A DNA stretch of 64,000 bases, taken from Patiria miniata. Its lineage: Eukaryota > Echinodermata > Asteroidea > Valvatida > Asterinidae. Positions 34,248 to 46,085 of the stretch are shown here, one piece after another; within the stretch, counting starts at the first letter, position 1, and each line of letters begins with the position of its first letter. The translations under genes and the position numbers were made by a program. The DNA lies in contig NW_024037051.1 of NCBI RefSeq assembly GCF_015706575.1, positions 2,170,001-2,234,000 on the forward strand, written 5' to 3'. Under the pieces are notes generated by a model, which was given only the letters and a program-made list of their open reading frames with translations, ran no database searches and was not told where the DNA came from.

Positions 34248-34736
34248 GTTAAAGAGGTTGTGGAATGCTCGAAGACACTTCCGTCATTTTTCGGGTATAT
34301 GTAGCCTATGGTGTGATGAAATAAAACCGACTATTGTGTCTGTCATGAAATGAGTACATAAGGTACTTTTGAGAGCTGTTTTTTAGGTCCTGTTTCGACC
34401 CGAACGTGCAATTTGTGTAAAAGTCGTCGTTGGGGGCAGCAAACAAAACATATAGTAAATCGTGACGTAATAAACAGGACTCCCGATGCAGCGTAGTATA
34501 AACGAGTCCTGTTTATTACGTCAGGATTTACTATGTTTTGTTTGCTGCCCCCAACGACGACTTTTACACAAATTGCACCTTCGGGTCGAAACAGGACCCG
34601 AAGAACAGCTCTCGAAAGTACCTTTTGTACTCATTTCATGACAGACACAATAGTCATTTTTATTTCATCACACCTTAGGCTACATATACCCGAAAAATGA
34701 CGGAAATGTCTTCGAGCATTCCACAACCTCTTTAAC
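34248..34736. repeat. Near-perfect 489-bp palindrome
   Basis: Arms 34248-34478 and about 34504-34736 are reverse complements with only a few mismatches around a centre of about 25 bases (GATGCAGCGTAGTATAAACG). The ends are GTTAAAGAGGTTGTGG and its complement. No coding frame and no clear target duplication. It looks like a fold-back transposon. Confidence 0.85.
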
Positions 34737-35599
34737 AACAGACACACATGCATGGTCCTTGGAAACAAGCACTTGGTACAGCAGCCGAGACCTTTTTGGA
34801 GACCTGTTCAGACCTGAATATTTTTGTCAATTGTTTACAGTTTTAAGGACACTTAAGTCTATCAATTAGCCTATAGAGCGAACCATTTATTCTCATAACC
34901 GAAACGTCATTTTAGTGTTAACATTTAACTTTACATAAAAATGTTTTTTTTTTTTTTTTTGGATCTCGCAGAGATATTTAAAGACCAACTTTACCATAAA
35001 ATGTTCATAGCTAACACTTATGACCAATGCACTAATTGTAAGTCTTCATTTTTAAATTTTTTTTGTCACCGATAGCAGATACCTGATGCGATGTGATTAC
35101 ATCTGAATCAAAAGTTCAGAGGAGACCATTATTACTGTTAAGCTGACACCACAATTATGTATTTACATGAAGCAAGACATACTTTTGTCTTCAAATCATA
35201 TCTACGGGTTGATTGTGATATTAAAGATCAAACCAAATGATGTAGAGAAAGAAATATTATTTTTTAAAGTATTGTTAAGTAGCTAGAATTGAAATTTCAT
35301 AAAATGTTTTGAGAACATTTTTGTAATGTTTTTGACTGGTTTAACCTGTTCCAAAAATTAGAGAATGGTTCATGAAGTCTTATGTACAGAAATATTTAAG
35401 AAAAAAAACGAAAGCTTTGCTGTAATATTTCTTGGAAAACGTAGGTGATGAAGGGACAATTGTAGCTCATTTCGCTTAAAACCATACCTTTAAGGAGAGC
35501 AAGGAAATATATATCTATCCTTTTAAATGAGTACAAAGTATTTACAAGAAAAGTGTAGATAGAAACAGCGCATGGCTAGAAATGTGTGCAACAATATTT
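34737..35599. other. Spacer without recognised content
   Basis: AT-rich, with T and A tracts; no gene, repeat end or RNA gene seen. Confidence 0.5.
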
Positions 35600-36210
35600 C
35601 ACGGATTATTAAAGCTGCAGAGTATTTAAGATTCAGCATGGCGCATCTCTTTCAAGAGAAATGACCACTGTGTTATAAAGTCGCTTGTTTTTTGGGCAAA
35701 AAAGATCGTCAACCCTTGATGCAAGATCCAGAATATTGAGTCGACAATCAAAATTTTGTATGCATCAATAGAAGTTATTATGAGAAATGTTCATTTCACA
35801 TTGAACACAATGTTACTTGGAAATATTGATTCTGATTAAGATGAAAAACAAACCAACATTAGTGGTGAACAATTCGTGTTTTCGTGTTTCCAACCCTATT
35901 ATTGCTCCCTCCCATTGTTGAAAATTAAACTACCCTTCAACAAAGTGCATGGTTCAATTGTCATTACTCATGTTGAACATGTCTACAGAACTGCTCTATA
36001 GAATAGGATCAGAGAATGATAACCTTGTACACGAAAAGGCATGATGAAGTAGCCTTTATCGTTTTTACTGTGGGCTTTGATATTATTGTATATCAAGGCC
36101 ACCTTCATACTTTTGTACAAGTTAGATCAACACAGCACGCATATATCCAGGATTCCAAAGTGTAATGTTTTGAAATCACCCATACTGAAATGTGTATCCT
36201 TGTGGAGTCA
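35600..36210 (+). repeat. Relic of a third GHDC-like 5' flank
   Basis: GAGAAATGACCACTGTG and GATGCAAGATCCAGA echo 29165-29235. GATGAAGTAGCCTTTATCG echoes 29870. GGATTCCAAAGTG followed by CACCCATACTGAA echoes 23170-23225. No ATG-GCG-GTT exon 1 follows, so the gene part is lost or never copied. Similarity is partial and judged by eye. Confidence 0.5.
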
Positions 36211-36649
36211 TTTTTTTGTTCTCGTGAACTGAAGTTTTTGAGTTTGAAAGTGTACTTTCAAAATGCTCCTATTTTAACCAGAATTAATTTCCTGGGCTGA
36301 AATTCAGACTAAATGTGCCTTACATAAAATACTTCAATTCGCAACGAAACAACACGCTTTGGAAATTCCTATTTTTTAAGTAAAATCTTATCTATTTCGT
36401 GATAAGGCCAACAAAAACTAGTCATTCTGTGGTCAGACCAAAGTTCCGGAATTGATGCGGCGATGCGGCTTTTGGGGGCTTTTTTTTCAAGCGTGGATTG
36501 TACAGACAAGGTGGGTACTATTTTGCTTTGTTGTGTCCTCATATACATTGGTGTCCTCCATCGTTTGCCTTGGTACCCTTCATCATTTGCCTATGTGCAA
36601 TTTCCCATTCCTTGGTGCTCCTTGGTACAAAAGTTTGAGGCGGTGTTGT

Positions 36650-36830
36650 AGTCGAGTACCAAAACTCGAGTATAAAGTTTTCCGAGTACACACAGTGCCG
36701 AGTACGGGCCGAGTCCGAGTACTTTTTAGTCGAGTTCTCGGCCAAAAATCCGAGTTCGAGTTTTTCAGAGTCCGAGTACGGGCCGAGTACGAGTACAAAG
36801 ATATCGAGTACATCCCGAGTACATTTATTT
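36650..36830. repeat. Degenerate CGAGTA/CCGAGTC repeat
   Basis: CGAGTA or CGAGTC words recur about 17 times in 180 bases with irregular spacing. Low-complexity core of an unclassified repeat. The DNA from 36850 to 37284 shows no gene and ends in a G tract at 37255-37270. Confidence 0.65.
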
Positions 36831-37284
36831 TTAATCTAAAGCATTATGGGAATTAACACCGTTATTTATATTTGATATGTCAAGTAATTACCCAGTATTC
36901 CCAGAAATTTAACACGTACACATATTAAAAAGTGTTGTTTTTGCTTGGTAAAGTTGTTTCAGACTTCTCCGAAATCCGCAGCCCACATGACTTGCATACT
37001 GCACTGTGCTGCTTCTGTCCGTTAGCGAAATATTCCTTGTGATCTCTGAACCCCCAAGATATAATTTCTGACAAAGAGAAGACATGTCTACGTCTGGATC
37101 GAACTCGCCGCCATGCACCAGAGAGTGTGACGCGTTTCCAACAAAGAGTGATGTGCACAACCCATGGGCATCGCTTGGACCTTTTCTGGAAGGGGCAAAA
37201 AAAATCCCTAAAAATTCTTGTATTTCTGAACAAATTCTCGATTTATCAGTTAAAGGGGGGGGGGGGGGGCAGGGATTTTTTTCA

Positions 37285-40200
37285 TAAAGATTGGCTAAAA
37301 TATGAATTTCTTTTTAATGATATATCTGTCGCTCAATCGAGTTGGAATGTGTTCCAGGGTCTTTTACGAGTCTTTCCAGGAAGTTTGGAGAATTTTCATA
37401 TTTTGAAGAAAATTGAGAAAAATTGCAAGGGGTTAGTCTAACATTTTTCATCAAACTTAGCTAATATATAAATTTCTTTTTAATGATATATCTGTCCCTA
37501 AATCGAGTTGGAATGTGTTCCAAGGTCCATATCCAGGAAGTTTGGAGCATTTTCATTTTTTGACCAAAATTGGCAAACATTGCGAGGGGTTAGCCTTACA
37601 TTTTTCATAAAATTTGGCTAAAATATGAATTTCTTTTTAATGATATATCTGTCCCTAAATCGAGTGGGAATGTGTTCCAGGGTCCCTTAGGAGTCTTTCC
37701 AGGAAGTTTGGAGCATTTTCATTTTTTGACCAAAATTGGCAAACATTGCGAGGGGTTAGCCTTAAATTTTTCATAAAATTTGGCTTAAATATGAATTTCT
37801 TTTTAATGATATATCTGTCTCTACATCGAGTTGGAATGTGTTCGAGGGTCCCTTAGGAGTCTTTCCAGGAAGTTTGGAGCATTTTAATTTTTTGACCAAA
37901 ATTGGCAAACGTTGTAAGGGGTTAGCCTTACATTTTTCATAAAATTTGGCTCAAATTTGAATTTCTTTTTAATGATATATCTGTCCCTAAATCGAGTTGG
38001 AATGTGTTCCAGGGTCCCTTAGGAGTCTTTCCAGGAAGTTTGGAGCAATTTCATTTTTTGACAAAAATTGACAAAAATTGCATGGGGTTAGCCTTACATT
38101 TTTCGTAACATTTGGCTAAAATTTGGCTCAAATTTGAATTTCTTTTTAATGATATATCTGTCCCTAAATCGAGTTGGAATGTGTTCGAGGGTCCCTTAGA
38201 AGTCGTTCAAGTTAGTTTGGAGCAATTTCATTTTTTGACAAAAATTGGCAAACATTGCAAGGGGTTAGCCTTACATTTTTCATATAATTTGGCTCAAATA
38301 TGAATTTCTTTTTAATGATATATCTGTCCCTAAATCGAGTAGGAATGTGTTCCATGGGTCCCTTAGGAGTCTTTCCAGGAAGTTTGGAGCAATTTTATTT
38401 TTTGACAAAACTTGACAAAAATTGCATGGGGTTAGCCTGACATTTTTCATAAAATTTTGCTCAAATATGAATTTCTTTTTAATGATATATCTGTCCCTAA
38501 AGCGAGTTGGAATGTGTTCCAGGGTCCCTCAGGAATTTTTCCAGGAAGTTTGGAGCATTTTCATTTTTTGACCAAAATTGGCAAACATTGTAAGGGGTTA
38601 GCCTGACATTTTTCATATAATTTGGCTCAAATATGAATTTCTTTTTAATGATATATCTGTCCCTAAATCGAGTAGGAATGTGTTCCATGGGTCCCTTAGG
38701 AGTCTTTCCAGGAAGTTTGGAGCAATTTTATTTTTTGACAAAACTTGACAAAAATTGCATGGGGTTAGCCTGACATTTTTCATAAAATTTGGCTCAAATA
38801 TGAATTTCTTTTTAATGATATATCTGTCCCTAAAGCGAGTTGGAATGTGTTCCAGGGTCCCTTAGGAGTCTTTCCATGAAGTTTGGAGCATTTTATTTTT
38901 TGACCAAAATTGGCAAACATTGCAAGGGGTTAGCCTTACATTTTTCATAAAATTTGGCTAAAATATGAATTTCTTTTTAATGATATACCTGTCCCTAAAT
39001 CGAGTTGGAATGTGTTCCAGGGTCCCTTAGGAGTCTTTACAGGAAGTTTGGAGCAATTTCATTTTTTTACGAAAATTGACAAAAATTGCAAGGGGTTAAC
39101 TGACTTTTTTCAAAAAATTTGGCTAAAATATGAATTTCTTATTTATGATATATCTGTCCCTCAATCGAGTTGGAATGTGTTCCAGGGTCCCTAAGGAGTC
39201 TTTCCAAGAAGTTTGGAGCATTTTAATTTTTTGACCAAAATTTGCAAACATTGCAAGGGGTTAGCCTGACGTTTTTCATAAAATATGACTCAAATATGAA
39301 TTTCTTTTCATAAAATTTGGCTAAAATATGAATTTCTTTTTAATGATATACCTGTCTCTAAATCGAGTGGGAATGTGTTCCAGGGTCCCTTAGGAGTCTT
39401 ACCAGGAAGTTTGGACCATTTTCATTTTTTGACCAAAATTGGCAAACATTGCGAGGGGTTAGCCTTACATTTTTCATAAAATTTGGCTAAAATATGAATT
39501 TCTTATTAATGATATATCTGTCCCTAAATCGAGTTGGAATGTGTTCGAGGGTCCCTTAGGAGTCTTTCCAGGAAGTTTGGAGCATTTTCATTTTTTGACC
39601 AAAATTGGCAAACATTGCAAAGGGTTAGCCTGACATTTTTCATAAAATATGACTCAAACATGAATTTCTTTTCATAAAATTTGGCTAAAATATGAATTTC
39701 TTTTTAATGATATATCTGTCCCTCAATCGAGTGGGAATGTGTTCCAGGGTCCCTGAGGAGTCTTTCCATGAAGTTTGGAGCATTTTCATTTTTTGACCAA
39801 AATTGGCAAACATTGTAAGGGGTTAGCCTTACATTTTTCATAAAATTTGGCTCAAATATGAATGTCTTTTTAATGATATGTTTGTCCCTAAATCGAGTAG
39901 AAATGTGTTCCAGGGTCCCTTAGGAGTCTTTCCAGGAAGTTTGGAGCATTTTCATTTTTTGACCAAAATTGGCAAACATTGCGAGGGGTTAGCCTTACAT
40001 TTTTCATAAAATTTGGCTAAATTATGAATTTCTTTTTAATGATATATCTGTCCCTAAATCGAGTTGGAATGTGTTCCAGGGTCCCTTAGGAATTTTTTCG
40101 AGGAAGTTTGGAGCAATTTAATTTTTTGACGAAAATTGACAAAAATTGCAAGGGGTTAGCCTTACATTTTTCATAACATTTGGCTAAAATATTAATTTCT

Positions 40201-40480
40201 TTTTAATGATATATCTGCCCCTAAATCGAGTTGGAATGTGTTCGAGGGTCCTTAGGAGTCTTTCCAGGAAGTTTGGAGCATTTTCATTTTTTGACCAAAA
40301 TTGGCAAACATTATAAGGGGTTAGCCTGACATTTTTCATATAATTTGCCTCAAATATGAATTTCTTTTTAATGATATATCTGTCCCTAAATCGAGTAGGA
40401 ATGTGTTCCATGGGTCCCTTAGGAGTCTTTCCAGGAAGTTTGGAGCAATTTTATTTTTTGACAAAACTTGACAAAAATTG
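37285..40480 (+). repeat. Satellite array, about 166-bp unit, left part
   Basis: About 19 units, each with GGCTAAAATATGAATTTC, TGATATATCTGTCCCTAAATC, GAGTTGGAATGTGTTCC, GGAAGTTTGGAGCA and GGGGTTAGCC in that order. Successive GGCTAAAA/GGCTCAAA starts are 166 bases apart. Two units (near 39280 and 39640) carry an extra internal copy of about 34 bases. The array stops abruptly at 40480 where a retrotransposon begins. Confidence 0.95.
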
Positions 40481-40503
40481 ATTTTATCTCTGAAAGATAA
40501 AAT
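40481..40503. repeat. Terminal hairpin of the retrotransposon
   Basis: ATTTTATCT and AGATAAAAT form a perfect 9-bp stem with a five-base loop at the very start of the element. Confidence 0.7.
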
Positions 40504-40980
40504 GCTTTATACTTGGTGCACTTTAATTTTTATGTCGTTTTTGAGTTGCGCAACAAACTACGTTCAGCCATTGTCTCGAGTTGGTTGCGAAATCTGAAGA
40601 TGTTCCGTTGACCAATTGCGCAAGAAACCGAAGGAAACAAATTCCTTACCAAATATGGTCTTGTTTTGCTGATATGCAGATTGTGAGGTTTAGATTGACC
40701 AATGAAGATTCATGATATCTTACCCTGACCAATCAGATGAAAGGTCTGTCCAATGGCCTAGGTATTTAGCCAAGACCACGAGGCTTGGCGGCCATCATTG
40801 CGTTGCAGCTTTTCAGCAAGAAACTTGACCAAAACTTCTATTTTTCGTCATTCTGTTCCCTCGTCTTCACGTTTCATCTCGATTTTTCAAGATATTGAGA
40901 AATCGCTCACTTGTCAGCTCCTGTTGGACGGACGAAAGGACGACAGAACACCGACGTATTTCATCGTTGACGCTGTAGAC

Positions 40981-42249
40981 ATGCCTTACAAAAAGAAGAC
41001 AGCAGTTCGACCAGCCGGAGAAGATGCTGACGGAGCGCCTCAGCCGAAGAGATCGCGCCAACCTGTTGCTTACCAATCGGAGCCACCAGCTCGTCGTGCA
41101 CCGGAGCCACCAGCTCGCCGTGGACGAGGCCGTGGACGATGGCGACCCCGAACGCACCCCAACCCGGCCCCAGAGGAGATTCATGCGGATGAGCCGGCAA
41201 TCCTGGATGTGCATCCTCCCCGAGTTCAACTACAAGATGAACTGCCTCATGCCAATATGAACAATGACTCTGTGCCAAGGCCTAGTTTGATCACTTCTAG
41301 TAGTCTTGGGGGTGGTGAGTATGGTATTCAATGTACTTCTTACACTAAGCAGACAATTTCATTTAGTGGAGTTCATGTAGAGGATGACCGCCCTGTCCCA
41401 TTGTTTCAAATCAGTAAGTGTGCATCGTTGGGTTTTCATGTGGCCCAGAGTACAAAGGACAAGATTTGGTCCGGGCAATATGTAGATTTGGCGCCTCTGT
41501 TTAACGATACCGCACATGCGGTATTTTCACGATCTGAGCCTTCCAATTGAACCTTTGCAATGGAAGGAGACAACCTGGTACTCAAAAAACCTGGCCCATC
41601 TCGAAAGCCGATCGAGTCTTTCCTGGTATGGCAATCCGCCTTTCATACGTTTATGACAATTTATTTAGAGAAACACACCCATAGATTTGCACAACTGCTA
41701 AAATACTGTGAAATCGTTCGCATGGCGTCCACCCAGTTCACAGGGTTCGGGTGGCGTACATATGACGAGCAGTTTCGTTTAAAGATGGAAATTGAACCGT
41801 CTCGTTCATGGGGAGAAATAGACATGGAACTCTGGGTGACGGTTGCCGCGGTTCCGGTGACTAACGTATCTGTCAGTCGTGCTGTTAACAGCCAAATGGG
41901 GGCAACGACCTCTAAGAACATAAGGCCTGGGCACTGCTTTGCTTTCAATAGTTATCACGGTTGTGCATTTCCTGGTTGTAAATATGCTCATACCTGTAGC
42001 AAGTGCCTGCGCCCTAGCCACGGAGCATCACGTTGCTCAGTGGGTTCGCCCCGCAATGTGTTCACGCAGCGTACGCAGTCACAACCCGGTCCCCGTCAGC
42101 CCAGAGTTCCATTCACCAATTCCATCAAGGGCGGACATTACAATAAACCATTTTCTACTGCCACTTCCTCAGGCCATACTGCACCACCCCCTTCCATAAC
42201 TCAACTTCCTTCCAAAGGGAATTCTTTTCGTGGTCCCAACGCCAATTAA
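40981..42249 (+). pseudogene. gag-like protein of the DIRS/Ngaro-like element, in-frame stop
   Basis: The first ATG with a sensible start is 40981 (MPYKKKTAVRPAGEDADG), an Arg/Pro-rich basic N-terminus. An in-frame TGA at 41548-41550 interrupts it. The same frame then runs from 41560 to 42249 with SFLVWQSAFHTFMTIYLEKH, the usual DIRS-type gag core, and a Cys/His cluster CAFPGCKYAHTCSKC plus LRPSHGASRC, likely zinc binding. It overlaps the RT frame by about 20 bases. The TGA is a simple mutation, or less likely a readthrough codon. Confidence 0.75.
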
Positions 42250-43807
42250 TCAGACCGTTTTAGATCAATGGCTCACACATTACCCGCTCACAGATGACGG
42301 TCATATTTTGAGTAATGGCTTTAAACATGGGTTTTCATTAGGGTATGACGGTCCACGTAGGCCGCGTGATTCCAAATGTTTAGCTTCAGCATCGGAACGC
42401 CCCTTGGTCGTTAAAGGAAAACTTCAGAAAGAGATCAGTTTAGGCAGGATAGCGGGCCCCTATAACAACCGGCCATTTTCTAATCTACAGTGTTCCCCCA
42501 TAGGATTGGTTCCCAAGAGTACGCCTAACACTTTTCGACTAATTCATCACCTTTCGTACCCCGCCGGTGACTCCATCAATGAGTTTATCGACAGGGAACG
42601 ATGTGCAGTTCACTATGCCTCATTCGATGAGGCCGTTGATTTGATCATGAACGTGGGGGAATCGGCTTGGTTAGCTAAAGCCGATATTAAGTCTGCATTT
42701 CGTTTGTTGCCAGTTTCACCTACTGATTATGAATTGCTTGGGTTTTCCTTTGAAAGTCAATTTTACTTCGATAAATGTATGCCAATGGGATGTGCCATTT
42801 CCTGCTCGCTTTTTGAGAAGTTTAGTTCATTTCTGGAATTTCAAGTTAAGCACATGGGTCACACATCTTTAGTCACGCACTATCTTGATGACTTTTTGTT
42901 TGTGGGCAACTCATCTGCCTCATGTTCACGATTACTAGATGTTTTCCAATCTATGTGTGCCCAGCTAATTGTCCCCTTAGCCCATGAGAAAACCGAAGGA
43001 CCGGTACAAACTATTAAGTATCTGGCTTTAGAAATAGATACTGTTCATGCCCTAGTTAAAGTACCTCAGGAGAAAGTTCGTGCAACTTGTAATCAAATTC
43101 ATGCATTTTTGAGTAAGACAAAGGCCACGCTTGTGTCACTGCAGTCGCTATTAGGCTCACTCAATTTCTTGTGCAGGGCGATCGCCCCAGGTCGGGCTTT
43201 TTTGCGACGATTAACCAACCTCACTAAAGGCTTGAACCGGCCCCACTACAAAGTTCGTATTTCTCAGGGAGCGCGACTTGATTTACTCATGTGGTTAGAA
43301 TTCTTAGGGCGTTTTAATGGCGTATCAGCGTTTTCTGGACGGCAATGGGAGGATAACGAAACACTTGCTTTGTACACTGACGCGGCCGCTGGCATAGGTT
43401 TTGGTGCATATTTTGATGGGAAATGGATGCAAGGTCAGTGGTCCTCTGATATATTAACCCACCCGCCATCCATTGCATTCCTCGAACTCTTTCCCATAGT
43501 GGTCGCTATCCTTGGTTGGGCGTCTAGTTTTCGGAACCGCAAACTGCGGTTTAACACTGACAATATGGCCGTTGTCCATATTATTAACAAGCAATCATCT
43601 CCCTGCCCACGGATTATGCATCTGGTGCGTCTACTTGTTCTAGAATGCCTGAAGTATAATATTGTTTTCAAAGCCGTGCATGTGCCCGGGGTACACAATG
43701 AAATTGCTGACTCTCTATCCCGTTTCCAGATGTCCCGTTTCCGCGAACTGGCCCCACAAGCAGACCCGATCCCAACTCCGTTACCTCATCTTTCTGCGGT
43801 CTGGTAG
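42230..43807 (+). CDS. Reverse transcriptase-RNase H of the DIRS/Ngaro-like element
   Basis: 525 open codons. RT signs are RLIHHLSYPAGDSIN, KADIKSAFRLLPV, MPMGCAISCSLFEKF and the catalytic box HYLDDFLFVG. RNase H follows with ALYTDAAAGIGFGAYF, FLELFP, FNTDNMAVVHIINKQSS and HNEIADSLSR, giving the four acidic residues. There is no ATG near the start and the frame differs from gag, so expression probably needs a frameshift or re-initiation. The frame is undamaged. It ends nine bases before the recombinase ATG. Confidence 0.93.
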   Translation: MVPTPINQTVLDQWLTHYPLTDDGHILSNGFKHGFSLGYDGPRRPRDSKCLASASERPLVVKGKLQKEISLGRIAGPYNNRPFSNLQCSPIGLVPKSTPNTFRLIHHLSYPAGDSINEFIDRERCAVHYASFDEAVDLIMNVGESAWLAKADIKSAFRLLPVSPTDYELLGFSFESQFYFDKCMPMGCAISCSLFEKFSSFLEFQVKHMGHTSLVTHYLDDFLFVGNSSASCSRLLDVFQSMCAQLIVPLAHEKTEGPVQTIKYLALEIDTVHALVKVPQEKVRATCNQIHAFLSKTKATLVSLQSLLGSLNFLCRAIAPGRAFLRRLTNLTKGLNRPHYKVRISQGARLDLLMWLEFLGRFNGVSAFSGRQWEDNETLALYTDAAAGIGFGAYFDGKWMQGQWSSDILTHPPSIAFLELFPIVVAILGWASSFRNRKLRFNTDNMAVVHIINKQSSPCPRIMHLVRLLVLECLKYNIVFKAVHVPGVHNEIADSLSRFQMSRFRELAPQADPIPTPLPHLSAVW

Positions 43808-43815
43808 AGAATGAA

Positions 43816-44737
43816 ATGCGCCGGCTGTTAGACGCTTCATTAGCTCCAGGTACTCATAAAACATATGAAACGGGTTGGGTTTCATTTTGTCGGTTTCGTC
43901 AACAGCGACTATCAGGGGTGAACCCGGCGAATACGTATGAGATCCGGCAGTTTATAGCCTGGCTATCATTGCAATCTATTTCCCCATCTACCATTGCTAC
44001 CTACGTGTCGGCAGTTGGATACAAACACAGGTTACAAGGTTGGCCTGACCCGACTAAAGATTATTTGGTTTCCAAACTACTTGAGGGTTGCCGCCGCGCA
44101 CGCCCCTCACGAGATTCTCGCCTGCCCATTTCTATACCAATGCTAACTCAGATCGTGCAGTCTCTTCCCCATGTTTGTTCATCTCTGTATGAGTCCCAAA
44201 TGTTTTCAGCAGCAATTTTAAGTGCGTTTTTTGGTTTCATGCGTATTGGAGAATTCACGGCTAACTCACGATCTAGTCAAACCCAACCATCTTTGATTAC
44301 TGATTCTGACGTTGAATTTTTGGCACAACAATTCCGGATGTTCTGTTAACATATCATTCAAACAGAGTAAAAATAATCACCGTGGTCCTCCACAACTTGT
44401 ATGTTTACAGCCATCTGATAATGTTTCTATTTGTCCAGTTTCAGCGCTGCGCACATATGCTCAGGTACGTCCACACCACGCAGGTCCATACTTCTGCCAT
44501 TTTGATTGTAGCCCCCTTACTCGTTATCAGTTCAACGCAGTACTTAAGAAAGCACTTGCATTTAACAACATACCTGCCGACCGCATTAGAGGTCATTCCT
44601 TGCGGATAGGAGCAGCCTCTGTGGCATTTCAAATGGGGGTCCCTCGAGAAAGCATACAATCCATGGGTCGATGGCGCTCAAACGCGGTTGCCACATGCAT
44701 ACGTCCTGTGCCAAGTTCTCCCTGGCCAGGGGTGTAG
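43816..44737 (+). pseudogene. Tyrosine recombinase, frameshifted and lacking the catalytic Tyr
   Basis: The first frame (43816-44349) has a SAM-like N-terminus and FFGFMRIGEFT with the first catalytic Arg. The frame shifts by one at about 44335-44350. The second frame (to 44737) has GHSLRIGAAS (HxxR box) and GRWRSNAVATCIRP. The position expected to be the nucleophilic Tyr is Cys (TGC), one base from TAC. Both defects would abolish integration by this copy's own enzyme. Confidence 0.85.
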
Positions 44738-44784
44738 ACCAGTATACTTTCAGACAAGCAAATCGGTGATTATTCACGGCCATA

Positions 44785-45324
44785 ATGTCCTTTGCATTGT
44801 TCCTAGGTCCGGTATGGATAGTGGGAGATTCGATAGTGCGTTGGGCGGAAGCCCCTTTAAGTCTCCCACTCACAGTGATGTGGCAAGGACAAAGTGGTGC
44901 ACAACTAGGTAATGTACATCAGCTGTTGACAGATATACCTGGCCCTCCCCCGTCAATTCTGCTTATTCATCTGGGAACTAACGATTTGATTGCGGTCGAT
45001 GAATTTTCCTTCAGACAAAGATTAGTTTTATCAATGCGTACTTGTGCCGAGCAATTCCCGCATGCCACAGTGATTTGGTCCGATTTATTACCGCGTCTGT
45101 ACTATTTCGGGGCTCGGTCGCAGAAAGGGATGGAGAAAAAACGGCGTACATTGAACCGCTGGGCGCGGTCTCAGGGTAGTTGGATGGGGGTTAGTATTTT
45201 ACATCATCCACAATTCAAGTGGACTGAGTCTGCCCTCTATACATTTGATGCAGTACATCTGTCTCCTCTAGGCAATCGCGTTTTTCGTGATAATCTGTGC
45301 CAAGCCATTTCTGCCTTTTTGTAA
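44785..45324 (+). CDS. SGNH/GDSL hydrolase of the retrotransposon
   Basis: A 179-codon frame opening at ATG 44785. It shows block I VGDSIVRW (Ser), a Gly in GQSGAQL, block III HLGTNDL (Asn) and block V FDAVHLSPLGN (Asp and His), so the esterase-fold catalytic set is complete. Such an accessory hydrolase is described in Ngaro-type elements; its substrate and role in transposition are not known. It lies 47 bases after the recombinase frame and is intact although the recombinase is broken. A 330-base AT-rich 3' region follows. Confidence 0.88.
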   Translation: MSFALFLGPVWIVGDSIVRWAEAPLSLPLTVMWQGQSGAQLGNVHQLLTDIPGPPPSILLIHLGTNDLIAVDEFSFRQRLVLSMRTCAEQFPHATVIWSDLLPRLYYFGARSQKGMEKKRRTLNRWARSQGSWMGVSILHHPQFKWTESALYTFDAVHLSPLGNRVFRDNLCQAISAFL

Positions 45325-45662
45325 TGTGGCCTACATTATAGCTTTTTTTCGCATGACTGTTGTTTCATAGTGTAATTTGGTCATGCTTGTTGGTCTGTCT
45401 TTCCCTTGGGACGCTGTGCGTTTGGCCTTATTTGCGGGAGTCAGACAGCCATGGTATTTTGTTTTGAAAAACTGTTTTTGTAGAATGTAGTGTTTAATAA
45501 CGTTTTATGTTAATTAGAGATTTATGAATTACCCAGACTTGCAAACTCTCCTGCTGTTCCACGAGAGATTATTGTTCGATCCAGCCGTACGACGATTGAA
45601 CAGCACATCTGTGTTAATATCACATGGAATTAAAAACAACACAATAAAATTAGGACCAAAAG

Positions 45663-45955
45663 TAAGGTCCATGTTTGGGTCAGGTGTGCCCGCTAAAAGA
45701 TGACCAAGGTTAAGGTCCAATTGGTTTGGGTCAGGTGTGCCCGCAAAAGATGACCAAGGTTAAGGTCCAACTGGTTTGGGTCAGGTGTGCCCACTAAAAG
45801 ATGACCAAGGTAAAGGTCCAACTGGTTCGGGTCAGGTGTGCCCACAAAAAAATGACCAAGGTAAAGGTCCAACTGGGTCGGGTCAGGTGTGCCCACAAAA
45901 AGATGACCAAGGTAAAGGTCCAATTGGTTTGGGTCAGGTGTGCCCACTAATAAGT
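45663..45955. repeat. Minisatellite in the 3' region of the retrotransposon, 50-51 bp unit
   Basis: Six units, each with AAGGTCCAACTGG, GGGTCAGGTGTGCCC and AGATGACCAAGG. The unit is close to 51 bases, so open frames run through on both strands but have no gene character. Confidence 0.92.
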
Positions 45956-46009
45956 TTAAGGGACCATAGTGATGGTCCATCGTTTGGTTATCTCAAGAAG
46001 TTTTGGTCT

Positions 46010-46015
46010 AATAAA
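46010..46015 (+). terminator. Candidate polyadenylation signal of the retrotransposon
   Basis: AATAAA 75 bases before the right junction, after all frames and the minisatellite. Confidence 0.5.
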
Positions 46016-46085
46016 TAGCTGCTTTTGGCTGCAGCAAAGAACCAAGAATATTTGTTTCCCCTTTATCTCTTTTGCGTCCAAGTAT

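Noticed and set aside
36909..37233. Minus-strand frames of 83 and 102 codons before the satellite
   Set aside because: Two overlapping frames compete, neither shows a known domain, and there is no splice or start support.
38112..38303. Short proteins encoded by the 166-bp satellite
   Set aside because: 166 is not a multiple of three, so no frame persists through the array.
40867..41278. Minus-strand frames of 105-120 codons in the gag region
   Set aside because: Antisense of an Arg/Pro-rich gag; base composition explains the open frames.
45776..46018. Frames of 80-95 codons on both strands across the 51-bp minisatellite
   Set aside because: A unit divisible by three keeps frames open by arithmetic. 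The frames have no start context or domain.
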